A stretch of DNA of 64,000 bases from Macrotis lagotis (Eukaryota > Chordata > Mammalia > Peramelemorphia > Peramelidae). Positions 10,455 to 19,615 of this stretch are shown here, piece by piece (within the stretch, counting starts at the first letter, position 1; each line of letters starts with the position of its first letter). Location of the stretch: contig NC_133666.1 in assembly GCF_037893015.1 (NCBI RefSeq), forward strand, positions 261,132,441-261,196,440. The letters are read 5' to 3'. The notes below the pieces were generated by a model. That model was given only the letters and a program-made list of their open reading frames with translations, did not search any database and had not been told where the DNA came from. The position numbers and the translations under genes are program-made.

Positions 10455-11489
10455 TATTTTTTTCTTCTGATATTTTATTTATTTTGAGTTTTACAATTTT
10501 TCCTCTAATCTTACTTCCCTCCACCCCCACCCCACAGAAGGCAATTTGTCAGTCTTTACATTGTTTCCATGGTATACACTGATCCAAATTGAATGTTATG
10601 AGAGAGAAATCATATCCTTAAGGAATAAAAATAAAGTATAAGAGATAGCAAGATTACATAATAAGATATCAGGGTTTTTCCCCCCTAAATTAAAGGTAAT
10701 AGTTGGGGTGGCTAGGTGGTGCAGTGGATAAAGCACCAGCCCTGGAGTCAGAAGTACCTGGGTTCAAATCCGGTCTCAGACACTTAATAATTACCTAGCT
10801 GTGTGGCCTTGGGCAAGCCACTAAACCTTAAAAAAAAAGGTAATAGTCCTTAGTCTTTGTTCAAACTCCCCAGTTCTTTCTCTGGATACAGATGGCATTC
10901 TCCTTTGCAGACAACCCAAAATTGTCCCTGATTGTTGCACTGATGGAATGAACAAGTCCATCAAGGTTGATCAACACCCCCATGTTGCTGTTAGGGTATA
11001 CAATGTTTTTCTGGTTCTGCTCATCTCACAGTTTCTTAAGCCATTCCCCAATTGAAGGACATTTACTTGATTTTCAATTCTTTGCCACCAAAAACAGGGC
11101 TGCTATGAATATTTTTGTACAAGTGATGTTTTACCCTTTTTCATCATCTCTTCAGGATATAGACCCAATAGTAGTATTGCTAGATCAAAGGGTATGCACA
11201 TTTTTGTTGCCCTTTGGGCGTAGTTCCAAACTGCTCTCCAGAAAACTTGGATGAGTTCACAGCTCCACCAACAATGTAATAGTGTCCCAGATTTCCCACA
11301 TCCCTTCCAACATTGATCATTGTCCTTTCTGGTCATATTGGCCAGTCTGAGAGGTGTGAGGTGGTGCTTCAGAGATGCTTTAATTTGCATTTCTCTAATA
11401 AGTAATTATTTGGAGCATTGCTTTGATCTCCTCATCTGTAAATTACCTTTGCATGTCCTATGACCATTTGTCAATTGGGGAATGGCTTG
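10455..11489 (-). mobile_element. 5'-truncated L1 with perfect 17-bp TSD
   Basis: The TSD TAAAACACCATATTCTT is identical at 10438-10454 and 11490-11506. The element holds the L1 3'UTR (CACAGAAGGCAATTTGTCAG) and, on the - strand, the ORF2 C-terminus. That region includes the cysteine block WKGCGKSGTLLHCWWSCE and the following NYAQRA...CIPFDLAILLLGLYPEE. The block is well preserved but truncated upstream. A younger SINE is inserted at 10704. Confidence 0.93.
10704..10835 (+). mobile_element. tRNA-like marsupial SINE inside L1
   Basis: Representative copy. Order of parts: head GGGGTGGCTAGGTGGTGCAG, pol III B-box-like GGTTCAAATCC, then CTCAGACACTTAATAATTAC, CTAGCTGTGTGGCCTTGGGC and a poly(A) tail. 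The TSD AAAGGTAATAGT is perfect over 12 bp at 10692-10703 and 10836-10847. Confidence 0.95.
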
Positions 11490-11506
11490 TAAAACACCAT
11501 ATTCTT

Positions 11507-12513
11507 AAAGGCTCTTATCTTTGATATGACATGTACAGCATTGTAGCCTACAGGTCATTTATTTGTAAGCCCTAACTTTTGATAGATGACTAGCCTACAT
11601 CTACTTTTAGAGTCACACATTTCATGTGCCTTTTTGTGTACAATTCTTTACTGTTACTGAAAGTCTAATTGTGCCTACCATAATCCTTCTATTGATCTCT
11701 GAGTCACCCTCAACTGCAATTTCTCTGAGTTTGTGATATTTTATGACTCTTGGTATAGACATATGGCACCACTAGAAGAATACTCGTTTAAAAAAATGAG
11801 GTTTTGCTTCAGGGAGAAATTTGGGACCATGAAAAGGGCTATACATTTCTTCAAATGCCTTCTAGGCTGATTTTCTTCCTATTATCCAATTTAGGTCCAA
11901 ATCACTGATCATCTGCAACTTCAATTCAATTAAAATCAATTAAAAATATATGTAAAGATATCCAACTACACATTATAGTTGGAACAACAGGCATTCTTCA
12001 TATACTTGATGGTGCCTATATAAAGTTAACCTAATCTCTTTTGAATATTCATGGATATCACTTTAGTGATTTTGCAGTGTTCTAGGGGCTAGATGCCATC
12101 TGCAAACCATCATCTACGTACAAGATTATCTGAAGGACCTCACTAACTACAGATACTTATTTCCATTTGGACTTCTCCATTGGAGAAGGTCCACTTGACA
12201 TTATCCACAAAAGTGGCAAATGTCTTTGGTAAGCTGTAATATATCCATGTTTTATGCTTCACTGGTTATTAATAAAACCATTAAACAAGGTTATCTCTTA
12301 TTTCAAAGAATGTTGATATGCCTTACATGCACCTAATCAGAAGAAGACTTGAAAGACTACATTTAACTCTACTGTAATCACATATTGCAAATCTGTATTA
12401 AGTGATACAGACAAACTCAGGTTATATCTATTCAAGAGGAGGAAAGTAGTGAACTGTCTAAGGGGAAGAGAGATATGGCACTAAAATGCTAACAACTGGA
12501 TCAAAATTAAAGG
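11507..12513. other. Unassigned old sequence, possibly LINE or retroviral
   Basis: No clear gene. On the - strand a short window around 12100-12125 reads I-L-Y-V-D-D-G, resembling a reverse-transcriptase active-site motif, but flanking residues do not give a convincing domain. Kept as unclassified. Confidence 0.3.
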
Positions 12514-12531
12514 TTTAAAATGTGTTTACAA

Positions 12532-12985
12532 TTGTATACTCTTAACGGCCACATGGGGGTGATGATCAATCTTATTGGACTTGCTCATTCCATCAATGCA
12601 ATAATCAGGGACAATTTTAGAGCACCTGTAATGGACAATACCATCCATACCCAGAAAAGAAGTGTGGAGTTTAAACAAAGACCAAAGTCTATTACTTTCA
12701 ATTTATTTTTTATAAAAAAAAGGTGTCTTATGTACTACATAATTTTGCTATCACTAATATTTTATTTTCTCCTTGAGGACATGATTTTTTTTCCCAACAC
12801 ATAGAATTTCAATCAATGTATAGCATGGAAGTGAAGATTACCAGACTGCCTTCTGTGGGGGGATGGAGGAGGGAAGGGAGAGTGGAGGAAAGATTATAAA
12901 ATTAAAAACCTTACAGAAAATGATGGGTAGAAACTACTATTGTATATAATTGGACAAAATATAAAATATTAATTTTTAAAATTTT
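12532..12985 (+). mobile_element. L1 3'-end insertion (454 bp) with perfect 18-bp TSD
   Basis: TTTAAAATGTGTTTACAA is identical at 12514-12531 and 12986-13003. The insert is L1 3'UTR: GATCAATCTTATTGGACTTG, AAGTGTGGAGTTTAAACAAA, CTGCCTTCTGTGGGGGGATG and a terminal A-rich tail. Inserted into older plus-strand L1-like DNA. Confidence 0.92.
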
Positions 12986-13003
12986 TTTAAAATGTGTTTA
13001 CAA

Positions 13004-13375
13004 GAATTAGGATCAATTGACCATTGTAGATTGTGTTTTACCCTGGAATACCAACTACCAGGATAAGACTTCCCTATTTAACAAAAACTATTGAGAAAAA
13101 CTAGAAAGTTACATGGGAGAAATTAAATTTGGATCAGTGTTTTTATGCCATATACCACAATGAACTCCAAATGAGTACATGACTTTAAAAAAATGTTCAT
13201 AGCATTAAAAAATTAGAAAAGAATGGAAGGCTAGACTTTTTGAAACTATTATTAAACGGAGAAGTCTTAATCAAACAAGGAATAGAGGTGATCAAAGAAA
13301 ATATAATGGACAATTTTCATACTTAAAATTGAAGTTTTTGAATGACAAAAATCAATGTATTTTGCAGCCTTTTGC
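13004..13375 (+). mobile_element. Old L1 ORF2 relic
   Basis: Plus-strand sequence such as GAAAAACTAGAAAGTTACATG, GAGTACATGACTTTAAAA and TTGAAGTTTTTGAATGACAAA resembles the ORF2 C-terminal region of an older L1. It has multiple stops. Confidence 0.5.
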
Positions 13376-13385
13376 TTTCTCACCT

Positions 13386-13705
13386 ATTAAGAAGGCATGC
13401 ACTATGATACCTATCATATATGTGAAGTCATATAAAACATATTTCCATATTTTCCAGTTTGTGGGAAAAAAAGGAAAAAGAAAGTAAAAACAATGTTTCC
13501 ATCTGTATTCAGAATTCACCAGTTCTTTTGCTGACAGTGGATAGTATTTTTCAACATGAGATCATTATATTATCAGAGTGGCTAAGTCTTTCATAGTTGA
13601 TTATTATTACACTATTACTATTACTGTATACAGTGTTCTCTTGATTTTGCTTATTTCATTTTGCATCAGTACATATAAGTTTTCTCAGGATAAAATCAAT
13701 ATATT
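13386..13705 (-). mobile_element. Old L1 fragment, reverse orientation
   Basis: TTCTTTTGCTGACAGTGGATAG, GTTCTCTTGATTTTGCTTATTTC and the TCATTTTGCATCAG block match minus-strand L1 3'UTR/ORF2-end sequence. It interrupts the plus-strand relic on either side. Confidence 0.45.
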
Positions 13706-13718
13706 AAGAATTAGAAGA

Positions 13719-13876
13719 AAGGGCAGCTAAGTAGTGCAGTGGAATAGAACACCGGCCCTGGAGTCAAGAGGACCTGAGTTCAAATCTGACCTCAGACACT
13801 TAATTGCATGGCTGTGTAACCTTGGGCAAGTCACTTAACCCCATTGCCTTAAAATAAAATAAAATAAAATAAAATA
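13719..13876 (+). mobile_element. tRNA-like marsupial SINE with (AAAAT)n tail
   Basis: GGGCAGCTAAGTAGTGCAG head and CTTGGGCAAGTCACTTAACC body. The tail is five or so AAAAT units. Perfect 13-bp TSD AAGAATTAGAAGA at 13706-13718 and 13877-13889. Confidence 0.94.
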
Positions 13877-13889
13877 AAGAATTAGAAGA

Positions 13890-14290
13890 GAAGCAACTAA
13901 TTGAGAGAAACATTTGCAACAAATCTCTCTAACAAAGATCTGCTATCCAAAATACATAGGAATTATTACAGATACATAAAAAAGAACTAATCTCCTGAAG
14001 ATAAACTATTTAGAGTATTTGAGGACTTCCCCCCCCCCCCTTGTAATTTCCTTGGAGTTTATGTTCAATACTGGAGTATCTGATTCAAAGCATATCACAT
14101 TTTAGTTACTATTTGCAGAAATCCAAATCACTTTCCAAAATGGTTGTAGAATCTCTCAGCTTTATTAACAATGTATTTATTAGTGTGTCTTTCTTCTCAT
14201 GATCCCTCCAACATTGACTGTTACTAGCTTTTAGTATTTGTTTTTATCCATTTTCAGGGTGAGGGTAAAAATCACAGGGTTGTTTTAGAG
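13890..14290. mobile_element. Mixed old L1 fragments
   Basis: 13890-14010 reads as plus-strand ORF2 (AAAGATCTGCTATCCAAAATAC). From about 14045 the sequence (ATTTGCAGAAATCC, CCAAAATGGTTGTAGAATC, ATCCCTCCAACATTGACTG) is minus-strand ORF2-end sequence. Confidence 0.45.
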
Positions 14291-14962
14291 TATTTTTCAC
14301 ATGGATGTGTCTGGCTACAGATTTCAGGGATTCAAGCAAATACGAAAAAATTCACTTAAAAAGATTGTCTCTGACCTAGAAGAAATTTTAGGGATAAAAA
14401 GCATTCTTTAAATATTGTTGTAGTATATGTAGTATAACAGAAGCTAAGGGAAAGAAAGACTAAAGATAGGAAGCCACTGATCCCTAAGCAACATAAACAC
14501 CCTAAGTCACCATGAGAGGATGAGTAGTAAGGAAATGTCTATAGCAAGAGAGGTTAGTTATGTGGGGAAAACACACTTCCCAAGAATGGGCTAGCTTCAC
14601 TGGAAGACAACTCATCATAGGATAAGCATTAAGGTAGAGGCTAGGGGCATGAGAGGTTATTTGATGGATTACTCAGTGGGGGCTGGCTTCCTAAAGGAAG
14701 AAATCATCTCAACTGAGGAGCTATTAAAGGGGCAGGAAGATAAGGTAATTTAGGTATATATTGATGGGGGCAATAACTCAGAGAACAGAGATAAGGTAAT
14801 TTGGGATATGTAGATTAGGGGTGGTAGGTCAAAGACTTAATCCTTTTAGGCTAAGGCAGAGATTCATTGCTTTGTTGAAAGGGGTTTAATCCTTGGCAGG
14901 AAGGGGTAATGAACTTCATTGTTGACCTCTTCTCTTAACTTGGACAATGGTATGGGGCTGGC
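14291..14962. other. Unassigned purine-rich interval
   Basis: Repeated ATAAGGTAATTT motifs occur at about 14740-14810. No coding or repeat-family signal recognised. It could be old LTR or retroviral DNA. Confidence 0.25.
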
Positions 14963-14984
14963 GGGGGGGGGGGGGGGGGGGGGG
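14963..14984 (+). repeat. G22 homopolymer
   Basis: Twenty-two consecutive G residues, unusual in AT-rich surroundings. May be length-uncertain from sequencing. Confidence 0.9.
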
Positions 14985-14999
14985 CAGTCTTAATGTAAG

Positions 15000-15493
15000 A
15001 TATAAGGTCTATGCCAAAGGAATAGATTAATTATAAAACATTTTTCTTTCCAATATTTTCCCTAATTCATTCTCACCACAATAGTTTCCCTGTTTATTTT
15101 TGCAATCTTTTTGTTTGTCTGACAGCACAATGGTATTTTGAGGGGTTTTTTCCCTATTCACTTTTTCCCTCCATTCAGTTTTATTTTGTGTATAACTCTG
15201 CTTTTTGAAAGTGTTTCTTGTAAGCAACAGATTGTAAGATTTTGTTTTCTTAACCAATCTGCCTTTTTTGTTTTATTGGATTGTTTAATCCATTCACATT
15301 TAAACTTTTAAGAGGTAGGTTTATATTTTCTTCTATCTCTAAAATTAGGTCTTTCCAGTTATAATTTTCTCTTCTGCTGTAAACACAGTATTATGCTCCT
15401 TCAATTACTTTGCTATTTTTTAAGGTGATTCTATTCCCATTGACTCTCTTTCCTTCTCCCCAAGCTTCAAGGGTTATTACTAGTCCACTTTCT
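15000..15493 (-). pseudogene. Old L1 ORF2 start (endonuclease end), minus strand
   Basis: The reverse complement of about 15190-15300 reads N-V-N-G-L-N-N-P-I-K-Q-K... followed by V-A-Y-K-K-H, the degraded start of an L1 endonuclease domain. It belongs to the same old minus-strand L1 as 17931-18568. The composite SINE at 15501 interrupts it. Confidence 0.5.
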
Positions 15494-15589
15494 TGTCTTT
15501 AGAGCAGCTAGGTAGGCAGTGGATAGAGCACTGGCCTTGGATTCAGGAAGACTGGAATTCGAATCCAACCTCAAGACAATTGCCACTTA

Positions 15590-16504
15590 CCATATTTTCC
15601 CAAGTAAAAGATGCTCCCATGGATAAGATGCACCTTAATTTTGGGGCCCAAAATTTGAAAAAAAAAGTATTACATAAAGTTATTGAACTCAAGTTTTATT
15701 CATCATAAAATTCATACAATTCCTCATCACTGTCAAAACTCCCATCCATTAGCTTGTCCTCATTTGGATTTGATGTCAGATCAATGTCTTAGGAGAGGCT
15801 CTGACAGCTCTCCTGCTTGTGCTCTGGTCTGTGGTTGACCACAAGCTTTCCCTGGGCAAATTTAGTGTGTGGATGCATGCTTAGTTTATTTCGTTTCATG
15901 AATCTTAAGCACCAACTATGTCCTCCTTTGAAATCAGTCACTTCTTTTTCATCACCAATTCTTTTTTTTTTTAGGTTTTTGCTAGGCAATGGGGTTAAGC
16001 GGTCATCACCAATTCTTGTGGCCTCCTGCTGAACCATCTTTGTAGACACAGGAATTCCACTTGCCCTTTGCTCTTCAATCCATCTCTTCAATTCCCTCCC
16101 TAACTCAGGCCACTTGGCTGACTCACCTCTCATAGCCTTCCTCTGCAGTGGAATTTTCAGTAGGGTTTCTTCTTCCCATAGCCAGTTCCAGATTGTTTTC
16201 TCAGTTGGAGGAGGACCAATCTTACATTCAGCAACACCATTTCAATTCACTTTTGCAAACTGGATTACTCTGAACTTGAATTCAGCATTGTACAAAACTC
16301 ATTTCTGAGCCATTTCTGGGCAGAAGGTGGCAAAATGTAACCTACTATACAGGTAATAAATGCACAACAATGAGAGCAAAGACAACAAACACAAAAAATG
16401 CTGGAAATTTAAATATAATAATCTACATCCACTGTAAGACTCTCCCAGTTTTTAGATCCCAAATTTTTTGAAAAAGGCTGCATCTTATACATGAAAATAT
16501 GTGG
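15590..16504 (-). mobile_element. pogo/Tigger-like DNA transposon, internally decayed
   Basis: Termini CCATATTTTCCC (left) and the complement of AAATATGTGG (right) are matching inverted repeats that extend into AAGATGC. A TA duplication lies at 15588-15589 and 16505-16506. On the - strand a fragment reads W-P-E-L...R-W-I-E-E-Q-R-A-S-G...HSWCLRFMKRNKLSMHPHT, typical of the CENPB-type DNA-binding helix-turn-helix of pogo/Tigger transposases. The catalytic domain is absent, so it is a non-autonomous deletion derivative (about 915 bp including a later SINE stub). Confidence 0.8.
15964..16002 (-). mobile_element. 39-bp SINE stub with 15-bp TSD
   Basis: Only the 3' end of the tRNA-like SINE in reverse (TTTAGGTTTTTGCTAGGCAA, GGGGTTAAGCGG). 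The direct repeat TCATCACCAATTCTT is perfect at 15949-15963 and 16003-16017, proving a separate, severely 5'-truncated insertion. It interrupts the transposase remnant. Confidence 0.9.
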
Positions 16505-16706
16505 TACTAGCTGTATGACCTTGGCCAAGTCACTAAACCCTGACTGTCACACATCCTGGGACATCTCCAGTCATCCTGATTCATATCTGGAGGAGAAAGT
16601 GAAGCTGGTGCCTTAGAACAGCATCCCTCTCACTGAAATCCAATTCATGTACTTGTCGTGGCATCACCTCTCTGATTTCATGGTCTTCTTTGAAAATGAA
16701 GGACAA

Positions 16707-16864
16707 GGGGTGGCTAGGTGGCACAGTGGATAAAGCACCAGCCCTGGAGTAAGGAGTACCTGGGTTTCAAATCCGGTCTCAGACACTTAATAATTACCTA
16801 GCTGTGTGGCCTTGGGCAAGCCACTTAACCCCATTTTCCTTGCAAAAAAAAAAAAACTAAAAAA
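16707..16864 (+). mobile_element. tRNA-like marsupial SINE
   Basis: Full-length copy with a poly(A)-rich tail. Perfect 14-bp TSD AAAATGAAGGACAA at 16693-16706 and 16865-16878. Inserted into the 3' end of the composite SINE. Confidence 0.95.
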
Positions 16865-16901
16865 AAAATGAAGGACAAACATTATTATTGTTGATGTCTT
16901 T

Positions 16902-17930
16902 ATCTGGTTATATATTTTTCACTCTTTTCTTTTACATATTTCTTTATTTTTTCCTTTTAGGTAGATTCCTCCTTCTTTTGCTCCCCTTCGGTTAGTTTAT
17001 TTCATTTTTTTGTAGCCCTTTGCAAAAAAAAAGATTTCTTTTACTTCTTTCATTATTCATTTTCTCTTTCTGATTGGTTTTGTCCCTCATTCTCTGATTC
17101 ATGAACTCGATAATCATCTGGTCTATCTTTTCTCTATTTTCTTCATACAATCAAAGCATCCAAGGTGCCCATTCTAGATTCTTCTTAGATACTTTCGGCC
17201 AGTGCCTCATAGAACTTAGTCCATGAATTTCCCTTTTCCATTTTGCCTCTTTCTCAGAACAATACAAATTATTGCAAGTGTCTAGAGAAGACACTGCTTC
17301 ATGGAAGAGAATCTTCCCCCTATTTCCTCCTCCCCACCTTCCCCAAATCTATCTATAACCTCTCTTGTTGACCTTTTTTCTACATTTGCCTGGAAATCTC
17401 CTTCCTGGGGTTTCAACATCTTCTCTCCCTGTCAGACTTTTCAGGCACAAAATCCCTCAGACTTCACCCAATATGAGGGTCTTATCTTTTATCTAGAGGA
17501 CCATTGTCACTGAAATTCCCTTTGACTGCCAAAGTAATGTTTCCTTCTTCTTTTCATTCTTAACAACTCATCCCACTCCCCTAGAGGCTTTTCTCTGAGA
17601 CCATAACAGTAACTTTCCTCTCTTTGCTAGCTCTCCATTTTACAAGCACATCACCAACTCTTATTCCTAGCTCTCTTCCTCTCTTTCACATACCCTCCCA
17701 CAATGTAATCTAGTTCCACAAAAGCACTGATTCACCTGTTGGCAGGATGTGGTCAGGTTCTATCCATAATGCCCCCTTCTCCACCTCTTCACTAAGCATC
17801 TCTACTAGATTTCTATTAGAAATCTACTACAGATCTTTCTATTGTCACTCTATTACTATTGTTTATTCACTTCTCCAGCATTTCTGTTGTTTGGTGTCTC
17901 TGAGAAGTAAATCTTTTCAGTTTTGTTTTT
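16902..17930. other. Pyrimidine-rich interval, probably old L1 inter-ORF plus unclassified DNA
   Basis: Lies between the ORF2 start (15.0-15.5 kb) and ORF1 (17.9-18.6 kb) of the old minus-strand L1, so part should be its inter-ORF spacer. 17100-17730 is C/T-rich without stable similarity I can name. Confidence 0.35.
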
Positions 17931-18568
17931 CTTACTAAAAAGGTTTTCAAATTCATCTTTATATTTTTCTTTTTTATGATTAAACCCAAATTTGTAGGAT
18001 AGGTCAATTTGGGCAACAGTCTGAGGTCCAATATTCTTCTACACCTTATTCCATTCTCTCCTTTTTCTAGTGAGTCTAGAAAAGTCTTGTGTCTTTTCCT
18101 TTATATATGCAAGTCTATCTCTGGATGGCTTGTATTACTTGTTTCTGAACTGAGTTGTTAAATTTAAGCACCATATGTCTTAAAGTACAGCACTAGTTTG
18201 CTTTTGTTTTCCTGGAGGCAATCTGTGAATTCTTTCAATTGCTACTTCATTTTCTATGTTCAAAAATATATCTCTTCTATTATTTCATTATGGTGTTAAG
18301 ATATTTTGTCCCTCATATTTTTTTCTGAGAGATTTATGACCTCTTAAGTTGTCTCTACACATCCTGTCTTCAGGATCCATATTTTGCTTATATAGTGAGT
18401 AAATTTTATGTTCTTGATTTTTGCTTCTCTTCTTTTTAGGTTGTCTTTAACTTCTGTGTATTTGCATTCCCAGTCTTTTGTTTCTTTTGTCAGGTTTGCC
18501 TTTGCAGATTAAAGGTTTTTTTATTTTGATATGTAGGACATAAATTATCATAATTGTCATTTCCTTCT
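17931..18568 (-). pseudogene. Old L1 ORF1 remnant
   Basis: The minus-strand translation contains the ORF1p signatures E-D-R-M-C-R-D-N-L-R (RNA-recognition region), A-I-E-R-I-H-R-L-P-P-G-K and a C-terminal Y-P-T-N-L-G-L-like strand near 17990. Upstream residues are charged and coiled-coil-like (LEQFKKEMT). Several in-frame stops. It is cut by the L1 inserted at 18583. The reading frame appears to continue past 23655, where HAV joins LEQFKKEM across the insertion point. Confidence 0.75.
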
Positions 18569-18689
18569 TAAACTGCTCAAGATTTCCTGATGAAAAGACC
18601 AGAGCTTAATAGAAAATTTGGATTTCAAACAGGAGACTCAAGGAACACATGAAAAGGTAAAATTTTTTAAAAGAGGGAGAAGGGAAAAA

Positions 18690-18935
18690 ATTCTTATCAA
18701 GTAAGATGAAACTGGCAATATCCCTATCTGGAAGAAAGACTTTAACAACTCTCAAAATTGTAACACCTATTAGAGAGAATTTAATTAGCCAGAAGAGATG
18801 GATGTGCATGACTTATTTGAGAAACTGTTATCCAATAAGATGAAACTGGGTATATACTTACCTGGGAGAAAGACTCTAATAACTCTCAATAATTGTAATT
18901 CTAGTAGAGAGAATAACTAGAAGTGATGGACACTC
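18690..18935 (+). repeat. Tandem duplication in the L1 inter-ORF spacer
   Basis: Unit 1 (about 18690-18812) and unit 2 (about 18828-18935) both run TAAGATGAAACTGG, GAAAGACT, AACTCTCAA, TTGTAA, TAGAGAGAAT, AGAAG.GATGGA. They diverge by several substitutions and small gaps. Confidence 0.75.
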
Positions 18936-19464
18936 AAGACCTTTCTGTGACTCAATATGATTTAAAAACAATACCTCCTTACAAAGGGAGACAGTAAAGA
19001 GATGGGAGAATGGAGGAGGCTGAATGGGGTAAATCTCATTACATTAAGAGGTACAAAGGACTTATTGCAATAGAGTGGAAGAAGGGAGGAGGTGAGAACC
19101 ACCTGAATCTCACTCTCATAAGATTGGCTTTAAGTTAACATACACACACTCAGTTAAGGTAAGAAACTTATCTTACCTTTAAAGTATTAAAAGGATGAAA
19201 GGGGAGAGGGGAAAGGGGATCAACAGAAGCAAGGGAAGGAGGAAGGGAAAAAAGGAAAGGGGAAAAAAAGGGGGGGTTGGATATAGGAGGGCAAACACAC
19301 TGAAGGTGGTGGTATTCAGAAACAAAACACTGGGGAATATGGATAAAGGGGAAAAATTGGGGAAATACAAACAGAGGGAAGATAACATTGGAAGGCAATA
19401 AAGGGTTAGCAATTATAACTTTAAATGTGAATGAGATGAACTCTCCCTTAAAACGTAAGCAAAT

Positions 19465-19615
19465 GGGGCAGCTAGGTGTCACAGTGGATAAAGCACTGGC
19501 CCTGGAGTCAGGAGTACCTGGGTTCAAATCCGGTCTCAGACACTTGATAAATACTTAGCTGTATGGCCTTGGGCAAGCCACTTAACCCCATTGCCTTGCA
19601 AAAAACCTAAAAAAA
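19465..19615 (+). mobile_element. tRNA-like marsupial SINE inside L1
   Basis: Full-length copy. TSD TAAGCAAAT at 19456-19464 and 19616-19624. It splits the first codons of ORF2. Confidence 0.92.

Larger units (their letters stand above)
15501..16894 (+). mobile_element. Composite SINE, split by a DNA transposon and by a second SINE
   Basis: Pieces at 15501-15589 (tRNA-like head, AGAGCAGCTAGG), 16507-16706 (CTAGCTGTATGACC..., GGAGGAGAAAGTGAAGCTGG, GAAAATGAAGGACAA) and 16879-16894 join into one element of the type seen at 61076 and 6559. Its short 7-bp TSD candidate TGTCTTT lies at 15494-15500 and 16895-16901. It is the oldest layer of this nest. Confidence 0.7.

Noticed and set aside
10704..10835. 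tRNA gene (B-box GGTTCAAATCC)
   Set aside because: The same sequence recurs as a SINE with a poly(A) tail and TSD. No cloverleaf with paired arms is evident.
19168..19527. Minus-strand Pro/Phe-rich frames
   Set aside because: Antisense to the L1 inter-ORF spacer and partly to a SINE. No family similarity.
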